Assembly: GCF_033568475.1 (NCBI RefSeq)
Contig: NC_133123.1
Coordinates: forward strand, 19,330,622 to 19,394,621
DNA from: Henckelia pumila
Taxonomy: Eukaryota > Streptophyta > Magnoliopsida > Lamiales > Gesneriaceae
DNA: 64,000 nt
Direction of reading: 5' to 3'
Below, one piece after another: positions 36,527 through 49,852 of this stretch. The notes beneath the pieces are model-generated. The model saw only the letters and a list, made by a program, of their open reading frames with translations, was not told the origin of the DNA and did no database searches. The first letter of the stretch is position 1; every line of letters starts with the position of its first letter. Made by a program: the position numbers and the translations under genes.

Positions 36527-37620
36527 TCCTCACGATTCACCTACTTTGTCAACTCAAGCTTCCAATTGGAAGTGAAAATGTATTATTTTTATTTTGAAGG
36601 CAGAAGAACATTGAGAGTAATTAAGAAAATTTACATTGGGCATTTTTAGAGTAATGAATCAAAAATATTATTTTCCAAGATTTGGTCTAACTCTCAAGTT
36701 CACTTGATTGGGACACACATTTAATTTTCAGACTCGTTAATGATATTTAATCAAATTATATCTCCACACCCCATTTGTAAGGGCTTAAAATTTCGAGAGC
36801 AATTTCATTAACTAGGCAACAGCTAGGAAGCTAATAAAAGATGGCAGAATGTGAGGGCCTAATTAAGAGGTTAATGTCGTTGTAAACACGTAATTAGTAG
36901 CATAATTACATTCAAATGACACAATGACAACGTCTCGACTGAAAACGCACCCGCACACAAGCCTATAGGATCGGTCTTCAATAGCGTAGTCAGAATATTA
37001 ATTTAATTTATTCGAGCTAAAAGTTAAACTCTCGAATTTTTAAATATTTTAAATTGAACTATTCGAGCTAATATCAAATTAATCCAAATTATTAAAAATG
37101 TATATATGTATTGATAAGGAGGAGAGAAGACGATCCCACCATCTCTAAAATAAATATGCCATGCATAGTTCCATATAATTCCAAACTAGCATAATAACAT
37201 TAAAAAGAAAAAAAACGTAAAAATATTGTTTTAAGATTCAATTTCGATTTTTTAGAGGAAAAAAATCTAAAACATGTTTAAAAATATATTTGGTTGATAA
37301 CTGCAATTTTAATTTCCCTTATAAATTTATTGTAGGTTCCAAATATTTGACAAAGTCTGATTATTAAACGATTCAATAAACTAATGATCAATTGCCTAAC
37401 CATAAAAGGCCAAATAAATTGCGGATTTCGATATGACACTTTTTCGTTAAGCTTAGTTATGGGTATTATATATGGATATTACATTCTTTTTGTATGATAC
37501 ATTCGATATGATTTCATCACAAGAACATGATCATATATTCTTGTGGAGTATATAAATATTTTTATTTGAATTTAGGGCATCAATTTATGTTCTTATATTA
37601 AATCATTAACACATCAATAT
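36527..37620. other. AT-rich intergenic DNA, nothing recognised
   Basis: No coding potential above background and no transposon ends seen. Confidence 0.5.
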
Positions 37621-37750
37621 TAGGTAGTGTTTGGGAGAGCTTCTTGGAAGTTCTTCTCAGCTTTTCTTTAACAACATTTCACAAAATTTCAACATTTTGT
37701 TAAGAAAAAGCTGAAAAATATTTCTTAAAAGCTCTTCCAAACAATACTTA
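37621..37750. mobile_element. Short foldback MITE, same family as the one in the WRKY intron
   Basis: Arms taggtagtgtttgggagagc and gctcttccaaacaatactta, with mirrored ctcagcttttcttta and taagaaaaagctga inside. Confidence 0.65.
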
Positions 37751-37922
37751 AATCTTTATTTTCTGATAAAAAAATACCAAAATTTAATGTGGTTCTATCT
37801 TATGATCATCATATGATATAATTGCAAAGAATTGTAAGAAAATACAAAATCAAATATATATATACATTAATTCATCTTAGGAAGTTAAAATGAATTAATA
37901 TTCCAAGCGATCAAATGAAATT

Positions 37923-38233
37923 GGAAAAATTGCAAATTTGGTCATGTATGTTTGTCACTTTGCAATTTTGGTAATCTATCTTTTCATATTTCAGTTTTAG
38001 TCTTGCATGTTCTGATTTTTGGCAACTTCGGTCCTTTTTATTCGAAAATGCTTACGGGCACTGTACACATCAGCTCCACATTAGCACTGAATTGGTGCCA
38101 CGTCAGCGTCACGTCGGGAAAAGGACTAAAATTGCCAAAAAATAAAGATAACGGACTAAAACTGAAATCTAAAAATATAAAAGACTGAAATCGCAAAGTG
38201 ACAAACATACAAGACCAAAAAAACAATTTTTCC
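37923..38233. mobile_element. Mutator-like foldback MITE, second copy of the 14610 family, 9-bp duplication
   Basis: A 311-bp element flanked by aatgaaatt at 37914-37922 and 38234-38242. Its arms (tgtttgtcactttgcaattt, catatttcagttttagtc) match those of 14610-14929. Confidence 0.85.
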
Positions 38234-38458
38234 AATGAAATTAGTACAAATATCTCTCCGCTAATAATATAGTATGTGGCATAGATATATATAGTACCAT
38301 AATCAAATGACAAATAACTTTTCGAAAAAAAAAATCATCCTAATTCGATAGGCCGTTCAATTTCGTTTACTTAAAAAGTTGTAGATTATTTTGTGAATTC
38401 TAAAGAAATTAAGATCTATGCCTCAAATTTCATCGTAAGGATCCCTATCCGTATATAT

Positions 38459-38521
38459 TGGCACTATTTTATTGGACTTACAATTTATCACATCTTTATC
38501 ACATCCAATAAAATAGTGCCA
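38459..38521. repeat. Perfect 18-bp inverted repeat with 27-nt spacer
   Basis: tggcactattttattgga at 38459-38476 is the exact reverse complement of 38504-38521. No surrounding element ends are obvious. Confidence 0.8.
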
Positions 38522-38870
38522 CATCATTGGTGGACATGGTAGTGGGCATGATAGGTGGACACTTGAAAGAAACTATAGATATATATATATATATATATTG
38601 GTTTACAAGAATTTTTCTAATTAAAAATATCAATAATGTTATAGTGCATATTGCTTTCAATGAGAGCATTGGCAAGGACGTTATAGGTAGGTAAAACACG
38701 ACTTTAGCTCCCTTAGGGAGGATGGAAAATTATTTGGGGTAGATGGCTAAGATGGATCTTTTTAGTTATACAACTTTATTCTAAAAATTAAATTATTTGC
38801 TCCATAAATGAGTTAAATATAATAATACTTGAATTTCAAGTACAACTTCTCAAATATATATATATATATA

Positions 38871-39016
38871 AATTTTCAGCTGCCCAACCATGTTTTTCCA
38901 CTTGGTCCACGACCACTAAAACCCGATAGTGAGTTTTAGTGGTTTTTTTTTCGCATCACTAAAACCCGCTACGATCGCGGACCAAGTGGAAAAACATGGT
39001 TGGGCAGCTGAAAATT
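38871..39016. mobile_element. Hairpin element with perfect 38-bp arms in a (TA)n tract
   Basis: Arms 38871-38908 and 38979-39016 are exact reverse complements. The 70-base interior contains a second small hairpin (ccactaaaac/gttttagtgg). TA-repeats flank both sides, so the insertion was probably into TA. Confidence 0.8.
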
Positions 39017-39036
39017 ACTTTATATATATATATATA

Positions 39037-39199
39037 AATTTTCAGCTGCCCAACTAATGATGCTCAACTCGTTCCCGACCACTAAAATCCGGTACTGTGT
39101 TTTAGTTATGCGAAAAATAAAAAAAACAAACTAAAACCAGATACCGGGTTTTAGTAATCGGGGACGAGATGAGAAAATATTGTTGGACAGCTGAAAAAT
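39037..39199. mobile_element. Diverged second hairpin element of the same family
   Basis: It begins with the same aattttcagctgcccaac and ends with the inverted counterpart (gttggacagctgaaaaat). The arms are imperfect. It is separated from the first copy only by TA repeats and followed by another (TA)n at about 39203-39230. Confidence 0.7.
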
Positions 39200-39230
<31 letters not shown>

Positions 39231-39233
<3 letters not shown>

Positions 39234-42200
39234 TAAAATATGGGTGATGCTCAAAATGATATATTGTGCACAAGATTTTGTTTATCTTTAAAAAGGTGTA
39301 GGCAAAAAATTTAAATATTATTAAATCGTGCTACTCCAGTTCAAAAACTAAGGTTTTGTTTCGACATATTGTTATAAAACCAGTTTATAAAATTGTTATT
39401 TTACAATTTTTTTTAAAAGTTGTTTTGAGAATAAATATCTGTTTGAACCGACAACTATATAAACCGTATAGTTTTATTTTGGTTTCTATCATTGACTCAA
39501 CTTTAAAAACATCAAAAAACACATTGCGATTATTTTTGAAAAATTATATTTGGAGAATATTTTTTTTAAAATATATTTCAAAAACGATTTTCAATTTTTT
39601 TTTCCAAACACATACTTTAATTTTTCTCATTTATAAATTTCTAGCTAAAAAGAGCCTAAATAGTAAGGTTTTTGGACATGTACTTTAAAAACGTTTTTAG
39701 CGTTTTATAAGTGAAAATCTTAAAATGTGTTTGGATAAAAAAATATTTAAATATTTTTTTAAAAAGCGTTCTCCAAGTATAATATTTAAATAACATTCAA
39801 GAGGTGTTTTTAAATGTTTTATAATGGAACTATTGAAAATATGAACAACATTACTAGTTTTGAAATGTTAAAATATTTTTTATAGAATACTTTTTCAAAT
39901 ACATATTTATTCTTAAAATAATTTTTTAAAATTTTATAAAAAAATTTAAAAAACACTTTTATAAAAATATTTAATAACTACATGTATGTACGTTTGAAAT
40001 AATTTAAGTATTCTAGCCACATATCACTTGTTCCACTGGAAACTCAGTGTCTCGATAATAGATAAATTTCGAGTTCGACGTACACTTGCGTAAAACTTCC
40101 CATCCTCATATATCAAAAATAGAAAAATAAGTATTCAAAATGATTACTCAAGCTTCGAAATCATTGCTTAAAGTTATCGATACAAGTCAATTAACCTCTG
40201 ATCCACACGGAATAATCAGAAAAGTATTTAGACAAAATACTCGGAAGATTTCTTAATCAAATTCAACTATCTTTATTAAATCATAACTACGTACGTCTAT
40301 ATTTACAAGACAAAAAAAATATACTTTGTAATATTCAAAGAATATTTCCAAAACCCCAAAGTTCAATATTGACAAAATAGAAAAAAAAAGGAAATGCATT
40401 CAAAATAAAATTCCAATCTTTCTAAGGTTGCATATGAATTGATAGATTTCAAATGTATTTTTATTGTTTAGAGACACAATAGTATCATAAACTTCAAATC
40501 CACTTCTTATATGCTTATGTATTATTTCATATTAATTATAATTTATAATGGATTTAAAGTCCAATAATAGTGTCATTTAAAGCCATTTTACTTTTTATTA
40601 TTGATGTGTAAATAAATAAGGTATGAATTTAAGATTTGACAGTAAAACTATAACAAAATTCATTTCAAATATATTGCACCTAAGTCAATGTAATACCAAA
40701 AATAAAATTACTGGAAATGCATAATTTTTTTTTTATTCAAGAGTTGTTTCCAAGTCAAGCACTATTTTTAGTCCAAATCCAACGTGGTCGAAAATATGTC
40801 AAAATTTAATATTATAATTATTTGAATTTGAGACGATCTCGACGAGTCAAAGAAATTAATTATTATACCGAATCAGTAATGGTACGAAAACTTCTAATAA
40901 ATAAAGGAATAATACGCAACAAAAATCTAAGCTCCTAGATATTCCGAGTCATATCCATCTAGTAATGAGATCTATAAAAGAAATTTGCATGTATCAATAA
41001 TGTCACCCAAAATTTAATTTCAAAATAAAATTTTCGAATTTCTTTAGAAGTTGCAACTTGCAAGTCTCGCTTGATATATCTTGAATTAGCTTAGCTAGAC
41101 TTTGGACCTTTAAATAAAAGTGATGCCTCAAGTGGCGCGCGTACGTATACTATAACGTGAACTTTAGGGAAATTGGGATTTAATGGATTCTTGGGGGCCA
41201 CTCGAATGCATGCCTAAATAATTAATTATGTTATATTTCTACAATTATTCTTTGTCATTTGGAATTATTAATCAATGCATACATGCAAGAGACAACATCC
41301 ATATTAATGGGGTAAGGATTTTCATACACCGATATATGGACTCGGTACATTCGTAAAACTGGCACGGAGGAGAGTGACGAGTGTAACGGAGGAGTTATAT
41401 TTACACTGTTATTGGGTTATTGGGAAAATATGAATCATGTTTTCGTTCAGAGAGTGATCGAAATATAATGTTTGGGGTGATGCATAGTATAAAATATTTG
41501 ACTTGTATAATATATTACTAAATATTAGTTATATATAATTTTTGGCAAAATATCAAACGCTTGATCTTACAATTGATATAAGATCCAAGTCATGCGTTCG
41601 ATTAATTTTGAATTGCAAATAGTGCATTGAGCGAGATATTGTTAGGAAACACATATTGTTCATACTAGAAGAGCGATCGAGAGATGTTGCACCATTACTA
41701 CGAAATATAAATTTTGATAAAACGACAAACATCTGATACTACAACTTTAATAAATGTTAATTAACTCCGATTCATATTGTCCTCTTAGTTAAATAATTGC
41801 CGAGATTACGTCTAGCTATATAATATTCTTATTTAAATTTTAGTTGATCTTGAACACCTATGTACGGTAACTTTTCTTTTTAATATGATTTTTTTTTTGT
41901 CTTGTAACCTATATGCTTTTTATTTTTCGTTATGTTATCTATTAATTCACGATATTGATCTATTATTAAAATTCAATTTTTTTTTTCAAATTTACTAATT
42001 TTATCAGAGTATTGACGCGACATCAACAACGTTTGACAATGCTCCAATAAAAAAGGAAAAATATGTAAATTAATGAAGTAAGATCGTAAATTGACAGATA
42101 ACATGTTTAAAAATAAAAAACCTCCAAATTACATGGAAATAATGTAATTTTTCTTTCTAATATTAACTTTTACAACGGTTATATTTGAAACACTAATCAT

Positions 42201-42728
42201 AATTTTATTATAATATAATTATTACAATAATTGAAAGTTTTTATTCTTTAATTAAATGATTAATATCACATATATATCCATATCGCATTTTTAGTGGAGT
42301 ATACAAATTTGAATTAATTATAATAATAAATTAAATGACCAACGGATTAATTTTGATCTAATATATTGGAATAATTATATATTTAATATTTTATCTAAAT
42401 ATTTGAAAATTTATAAAATATTTAATGAAGATGACACAAAGATGTATAAAACTTTTCTAGGACGAAATGAGCTTAGTTGACGTAAGACTATACAATTTCT
42501 TGTGACATTCCAAGTCTCATAAGTCATAATGGATATTTTTATGCAAAACATGAACGAAAAATTAGAAGGTTTTGTCTTAGAACTTTCATAAACAAATATC
42601 GACTCATTATTTTGATTTGCTTCATATTTTGAATGCGTTTGGATTAGGCATCCAAAAGAGAAAAATGTTTTTTTTTTTAAAAAAAAACAAGCACTTTTAT
42701 TGTTTCAAATATGTTTGGATAGATTTAG
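39231..42728. other. Long AT-rich intergenic stretch, no gene recognised
   Basis: Only short ORFs with no family resemblance (for example 39356-39688). Poly(A)/(T)-rich segments near 39700-40000 may be worn foldback sequence. I see no LTR, hAT or gene signature. Confidence 0.5.
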
Positions 42729-43259
42729 AGCTCGTTTGGTTTGAGAAGCTTGGAGATAAAATCACTTTTTTTTTGTACTTTTCTTACAATGTTTGTGTTT
42801 GGTTGCAAAAATAATTTTAAAAAAGCACTTAAAAAAAGTGTTTTTTTAAAAGCTATAATTTCTAACTGTTTTTTGGCTTTTGTTTCAAAATACTTAAAAC
42901 TTTAAATAAAAATACTTTTTTAACATTTATCCAAACGTCAAAATCGCTTTTGCTTTTTAAAGTAAAAGACTTTAAAAAGCTGAACTTATTTAAGCATTTT
43001 TTTAAGCTTTCAGCTTCTGTATCCAAACTGACTCTTGAAATGTTTTTAAAAGCACTTAATTAAGCCAAAATAAATGCTTTTTAAAAACTCATATTTATAG
43101 CTTTTCAAATGCTTTTTTAAAACCCAACTTAAAAAAATGTTTTCAATTTATTTATCAAAACACAAAATTCTAACAACTTTTACTTTAAAAAATACTTTTA
43201 AAAGTCAACTTAAAAAAATATTTTTAAAAGTAAAATGCTTATGTATCCAAACTGGCTCT
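42729..43259. mobile_element. Probable worn foldback MITE
   Basis: The left end gagctcgtttggtttgagaa and the right end tatccaaactggctc are inverted relatives. The interior is rich in cttttaaaa and aagcactt on both arms. No readable target duplication. Confidence 0.4.
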
Positions 43260-44162
43260 TTATCTATGTTCACATTGATTACTACCATAACCTTGTCGTA
43301 GCAGATTCCTTCTGCATTTTATAAAATCATTTAAAGTTATATATGAAGCATAGCTGATTGAGAATTCTGATTTCAATAGCTAACGAGCTAAAATAAATCA
43401 CGCTCAACACATTTTGAACCCCAAATTCTTGTCAGGTGTTTATTAATCAACCTCTTTAAGCATTATGCCAAATATAACCATACAGTATTGCTTTAAATAC
43501 TATAGGAGTAATGTATTTTTTTTTTTAAATTTCCGTGTACAATTAAGAGTTTATTACACTATTATTGCGATATGAGATCGATAAAGAACCATGATATTTG
43601 GAACAATAAAGTTAAATATTTTAATCAGATCATTTAATAATATTGTGCTTAATTGTATAATTCATGTTGATTTATTATTTTCTTTCTTACTATATTGATA
43701 CTTGTTATCACTGAAAAAAGTTGGGTAGACGTGACAATCTTTTCCAATGAGATATTCTCTTTCCACCATGGCTTCGTAACTCAATTGGTCTTCTGCACAC
43801 AATAAATAATTCCTGAATAGGCGCCGGAAGAGTTTTTCGATATGGTCACTCCGATGCCTAAGCCAATGTAGGGCTTATTAGGGAGGAAAACTCTAGGAAA
43901 AAATATGCAACAAGGTGCGTAGTGTATATGTGTATGAGATTGTGCATATTATCAATGTCATTAAGAATAAATCAAACCTGATATTTATAGGCGAAGCCTA
44001 TAAGAGTCCAACCAACAGAAAATAATTACTTTCCTAGTTGAATTCAAACTTTCGTCTTTATCAAATATTATTTACTTATCTTGCTAGATATGCAGGTATC
44101 TAGATAAGAAATAATATATATGATTTATTTTTCAAGACCCGAGTATTTACGGGGATATCACA
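43260..44162. other. Intergenic/unknown repeat, interrupted at 44163
   Basis: 43720-44162 resembles non-coding repeat sequence (palindromic tataggcgaagcctata at about 43985-44002). Because of the tcaca duplication it continues logically at 59266. Family not recognised. Confidence 0.35.
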
Positions 44163-47100
44163 TGAAATGATCCAGATCTCTACTTTAAATTAATAATTAA
44201 ATAAAATACGGATTTTCAAAAAATTTCGACATGACCTAACTGTTTTGATTAAAATCCGTCTGTCTCAGACAACAAATTAAAACACAACCAACAACTCTGA
44301 TAAATAAGATAGACCGAGAAAAGAACGGGAACCTAAGAAAATGATTTGACATTTCAAACGTCCAAAATATTCAACAATTACTGTTTACATGGAAGCAATC
44401 CATTCTTCAAGTCATTACTTTACATTTACTCGATCAACAAAATAAAATACTTTAAAGTATTACAATAAACTTTTGCGGAAGACTGGCATGGTTAGAGGGA
44501 TGTGTCATGCCTGCATCACAGTCCACTCGATAGTCCTGCCCCGCAATTTCAATGATAACCTAAACCTGCACCAAGTAGATGCAGTGAGCTTAGAGGCCCA
44601 ACAAGAATATGGGGCGATAACGAGTAATAATTACATACAAGCACACACAAGATTTAAAATAGCTCGTACTAAAAATACATTGTGCCCTTAATTTAAACAA
44701 AAGATTTCTAAAAAAAAGAAGTGAACATGAATGGAACATATGTATGGCTAAGTCGAACATGAGTAATGTAACTGAATAAACTCTACTGAAACATAACCAT
44801 AAATGATTTGAACTGTAACTGTGAACTTAGATCCTTGAATTGTGACTCTGTGATTTCGATCATGATCATGGCTGAAGTGCACTATGTCACAAGAAAGTCA
44901 GGATATCAGCCAATCCATCTTGCCCTATGGGTGGTATGGGAAACCAAGATTTCTCCCAGCTCGTCCATACACATGAATATATTGGTAAGGGAAGCCAAGA
45001 CGTCTCCCATCCCGTCCAAACACATGTTTTACTGTAGTCACAATCATCTTAGTTCGTTCATAAAAATGTTTTTCTTTCGTTATTGAATCAGGGACTTAGC
45101 ATCCATATGTAGATACAATGTACATGTAAATGTTAACTCGATGATCATGCAAGAGACTCAAATATGGATGACCGGGATGGTTATTTAGGGAGAAAACCAA
45201 GGATAGAAATCTAAACCATAATTTGCGCTTAGGACAATTCGAGCGGTTTGCCCGTAAAACATGTAACTTACTCGATTCTTATTAAAAAAGAATTCCACTT
45301 GAAACCACGACTCCGTCACACTTGGAACTAAATAAGAAAGTCATCCTCGGGGTATTATTCATATCTACTCATTCCATAAAAATTCATTTCCAGATAGTCA
45401 CCTCTTTATATTCAAAAATTCTGCACCTATCCAATCAATAGCCTAAAACTCCATCTAAACCTAACCGAATTCGTTCCCGCTTGAACCGAAATTTTCCTAT
45501 CATCCTAAAATATTTCCAAACCCGAGCCCTTAACCAAAACTCGAGTTTAACCCTGTTTTAAAAATTTATTTCCGGACAGCACCAACACAACCAAAATTCT
45601 GCTCACACAAATTCTGTCCTATCTTCTTTCCAAGACCTTTAACCATAACTCCCATGATCCCAACCCATGAACCAAGACAAAGAACACTTCCTAGACCTCT
45701 TCAAGCCCCTAGGGCAGCCCTCCTATAGCAAGTATGGCTCGAAACCAGCCCTCAATATCAATGCAAAACCGAACCCAACCTCACTAAAATCGAAGGCTCC
45801 TCAATTCCAATCTTACAAGCTAACTTCAAGCCATTCTAAACACTACCATGTGAGCTACATTCTCACCCATGGTTGCCCCTACTCACTATCCAAGCAACAC
45901 AAAAATATCACACAATTTTCGAATGAAACGGGGCAAAATCCTTTTCTAAAAATTTTGAACACTTTGGGCATCAATAAAAACACCATTTCAAACTCATAAA
46001 CCATTTCAATCATCAACAATACTCATAATAAGATCGTGCATAAACTTGGCTAAGATTTCATATGACATTTTTGAAAAGAACAGGGCATATTTTAGAGAAA
46101 TACGTGACACACTACATATAAATCTACAAGGTGAGAAAAAAACCCATAATCTTGCCTAAGCTATAACAAGAAAAAAATCGAAGAACACAAGCTCCATGAG
46201 CTATGGCCAAACGACGAGCTGGAACAGAGCTGGAATGAAGGGGAAACAGCTTGCTCAGCTCTCCAAGGAGGAGCTACGCCAGAGAAAAAAGAAAATGGGG
46301 AGCTGGCGGCGGCGGCACTTGAATAAGAAGAAGATGAAAGCGTCGATGGTGAGCTTGGGAGAATAGGGGAGACGTCGTGAATGAGTGAGTGGGTTTAGGC
46401 ATGAAATGTGTTAGTGTGTGTGTGTGTGAGATTTGAATGTGAAATTTAGGGATTAGGGTTATATATTAAATTGGGTGAGTGAGGGTTGTATATATATATA
46501 AAATACTACACACTAATAATAATAAAAGAAAATGCTAACTTAACTCAACAACTAGAATTTATGAATTTAATTGCACTAAATAAAATACAAGCTTGAAATT
46601 CTAATTTAAAATATTAAATTGGATTTTACTAGTGCGGGATTGAAAATGCTATCCTAGAATTAAAAATTAATACTTTAAATATTTTGATGTCGCAACAACG
46701 ATTAAAATATTTAAACAACAAGTAGAGCGATAAAATAATTTTAAACAAACTAATCAAACGTTTAAAATCAATTTAAATAAATACACAAACAAAAATAAAA
46801 AAACTTTAAAATGATTTGGACAATTAAAAAGGATTTAAATAAATAATCTAGGCATTTAAAATAATTTAAAATAATTTAAAACAACTAGCTGCTAAACTTA
46901 GGTTATTTAAAATAAATAAGTTGGACAATCGAAAATATTTAAACAAATAAGTTAAACAGTTAAAATCATTTAAAAGAATAAACTAAACAATTAAAATAAT
47001 TTAAATATGCAAGCTTAACCTTTAAAATATTAAAACAATTAAGTTGCACAATCAAAAAAATCATTTTGACAAATAAACTTAAACAATTAAAAAAACATTA

Positions 47101-47263
47101 ATTAAATAGTTAGTACAATAAAATCATTTGAATAAATATTAAAATATTTTATTAACACATAATTCACATAAAGAATTTAAATCAATTAAACTTAAAAATA
47201 ATAACCATAACATTTATTTAATTTAATATATGCGAATTAGTAAATTGGATTTTAGGTACTACA
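44163..47263 (-). mobile_element. 3' LTR of the outer element, 3.1 kb
   Basis: It starts TGAAATGATCC and ends GGTACTACA on the plus strand. It contains a partial tandem repeat at about 44925-45030 (gggaaRccaagaYttctccc and tccaWacacatg blocks), a (GT)n tract at about 46411-46428 and a long AT-rich end. The ORF at 45667-45999 lies within it and has no recognisable domain. Confidence 0.7.
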
Positions 47264-47280
47264 ATTCCTCCCCCCTTAAA
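47264..47280 (-). other. Polypurine tract of the outer element
   Basis: On the minus strand, an AAGGGGGGAGGAAT run sits directly before the LTR start TGTAGTACC. It fixes the element's orientation. Confidence 0.7.
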
Positions 47281-47738
47281 TGGAATTTCGTTTAAGGAAT
47301 TTCGTCCTTGAAATTCAGGACTTACTAACTAGGTTCGAATACATTATACCAGATCAACACTTTATTCCCAACTTCGCACCCACATGAGTTGGCCCAAATC
47401 AGTTTTCGCTGCGTACTCTGATGCTTACCGCTATCTATATTATCAAGGAACTGACTAACTCTTATTGCAATATAAAATTTACAATTCTTACATCTTTCCA
47501 AGTGGTCTTATCCTCAATGAAATTTTATCACTCCTAAAATTTACTTTCGATCTAAATTTATCTACTTAAGAACGTCATCCTACCGCACTGATAAATTCTA
47601 CAACTTACAAATTCTTAGACCTTTATGTTATTGCACGACCTAAATTTTGCTAATCTTATATCCTATGTCGGAATTCCAACAATAGAGTCCATACAACAAA
47701 TAAATAATTTATGTCGACCTCGACCAAGACTTAAAAAC

Positions 47739-49835
47739 TGTAAGGCCCGGGATTATTTTATTTTAATTCGAGAATATTTAATTTATGAATATATAGAGTT
47801 TAGAATTAAATTCTAATATTCTTAAATGAATAAGGATTGAAATTGAATTAAATCGCTTTTTCGGGGACTGAATTGCAAATAGCCAAAAGTTCAGGGACTA
47901 AACTGCAAAATAGCTTATATATATATCTATTTGACTCTTCTTCCACAAGATTACACGACCAAAACAAGGCAGAGGGATCAGATTTCTTTCTTCACGCCAT
48001 TTTCAATATTTTAAAGCTTTGATTTTGTGCGTTTCGGTCATCAGAAATTCCAGATAAATATATATATGCGATCACCGCTCCGAGACCTTCGTTTTGGTAC
48101 AAGTTTCATTCATCTTTCTCAGACTTTATTTGTATGTTGAAGATGAAAATTTATGATTTTAAGATATAAGCATTTATGAGTTGTACCGATTACGTATTCG
48201 CAGACGGTTCAGAAAAAGACTATCGTTCGGATTTTATATGATTTTAGCAAGCAAAATTCGAACCCTATCTTATCTGATTATGATGTTTTTGATGATATTG
48301 ATATGAGATTATAAGTGATCTTGATTTTTGGATTGTTTTGGATATTGTTTGGATTGCCGGTTTGTAGTCGTTACGCCGTCGATTCGCAAAATGTCACGAC
48401 TTTGATATTATTGATTAAAAGGAGCATGGTTTGAGTTGCATCTGATCTTGTTAGTTATTTGATATGTTATTTCTCAGCTTTCATTCGAAGATTGACAACT
48501 CGAGAATGCCGATTCGAACCGAGAAAGAGTTGAAGCAAGGTTTGCTAGTATTGTATTTGAAATGAAGTTGAGAAGCTGAGCAGATTTTGACATGTTGTTG
48601 TTGATTGTATTTACGGATTTGAAGTACTTTCAGACTCGACATCAAAAGGTATAAATGACAGCTATCCAGATGAGATAGAACCCTCGAGATAACTATTATT
48701 CTCGAGTAAATCACATACGTTCTTGCTATTGTTTTATTATGTGCTTCTATGTGATTTATATGAGTTTTGATGCTTTGTTTGATTATGTGATTACATGTTC
48801 AAGATATTTTACAGTCTTTAATGCATACAGCTTATGTTGAATTCATCTTGAACTCCAGCCTGTAAAGCATAAAGGGCAGATTAGCCTAGAGTGCGAAATG
48901 ACGTTTGGAGAATTATAGTTGAGTGGCATGGATTGCAGCCTTCGCTTTCAGAGCCAGAAAACTCTATATAATTGCACCAAAGTCAGAGGATTAAAATACT
49001 TGATGCCGCCTCGATTGGGAGTGTCGGCGGTTTGATAGTTATTTTATTCCTCGGGATCCCAAAGAACCAAGCTTTATTGATATCAGCTTTGATAGCCTAT
49101 TCTTCAAACATGCATTGCATTTATTTTATAGCATTAGATGAGATGCTATTGTTATTGCATGTTTTGTTATTTATACTGGGATTTTATTCTCACCGGAGGT
49201 ATCCGGCTATTGCTTTGTTTTGTATGTGTGCATGGCAATAGGTGGGGCAGAAGCTGGTCAGAAAAGACAGGGATAGCTCGGATAGAGTCTTAGCATGTGA
49301 GGATACGGGTTGTAGCAGCAAGACATGTACTTTGAGTGGATAAACATGTTAGAAAAGAATACAAGAATGTTGTAGAAGTTGTTAACTACATGTGTAACTT
49401 GTGTAGGAAAGCTTATCAGATGTTATTAGATTGCATGTTTATTATTTTGAAGCTTGTATCAGAGTATGTGTTTGTATGTTTCAAGTTTGGACAGCAAAAA
49501 TCTTTCCTGCTTTTTCTGGAAAATGTAGCCCGCTCGATCGGTAGAAATTCACCGATCGAGCGAGGCCCTTTTTGTGCAAGGCAGAGAAATCAAGTTTTGT
49601 GCCCGCTCGATCGGTAGAAATTCACCGATCGAGCGAGGCCAAGAATCCCTAGACCCGAGAGTTTTAGTTTGAGCTCGCTCGATCGGGCAACTTTTGCCGA
49701 TCGAGCGAGATACTATAGTTTTAAAAAAAAAAATTTTTTTTTAAGCTCTTGGTTCTTTATATCCTTTGTGTACTTGATTAATTGTTAATTATAATAAATT
49801 GCCCTAAGATTAGATTAGCAACCCGGGTCCCCACA
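47739..49835 (+). mobile_element. 5' LTR of the Tekay-like element (2097 bp)
   Basis: TGTAAGGCCCGGG...GGGTCCCCACA. A TATA-like tatatatata is at about 47916-47926. Hairpins with CGCTCGATCGGT arms lie at 49531-49562 and 49604-49635, and a third, CTCGCTCGATCGG type, at about 49674-49710. It includes a segment (about 48385-48629) absent from the 3' LTR. Confidence 0.92.
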
Positions 49836-49840
49836 ACAGG

Positions 49841-49852
49841 TGGTATCAGAGC
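49841..49852 (+). other. Primer binding site, initiator Met-tRNA
   Basis: TGGTATCAGAGC, complementary to the 3' end of plant initiator Met-tRNA, five bases after the LTR. Confidence 0.9.

Noticed and set aside
44473..45086. Two ORFs in the left LTR as host genes
   Set aside because: Inside the LTR, overlapping its tandem repeat; no conserved domains.
45667..45999. 110-codon ORF as a gene
   Set aside because: Lies within an LTR, has no recognisable domain and is absent from the matching LTR fragment.
48972..49241. ORF with hydrophobic segments, also present at 55843-56112
   Set aside because: It occurs in both LTRs simply because LTRs are duplicated; there are no signs of coding constraint.
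49531..49710. CRISPR-like array of repeats
   Set aside because: Only three hairpins with dissimilar spacing, inside a plant LTR and repeated in every LTR copy; no CRISPR context.
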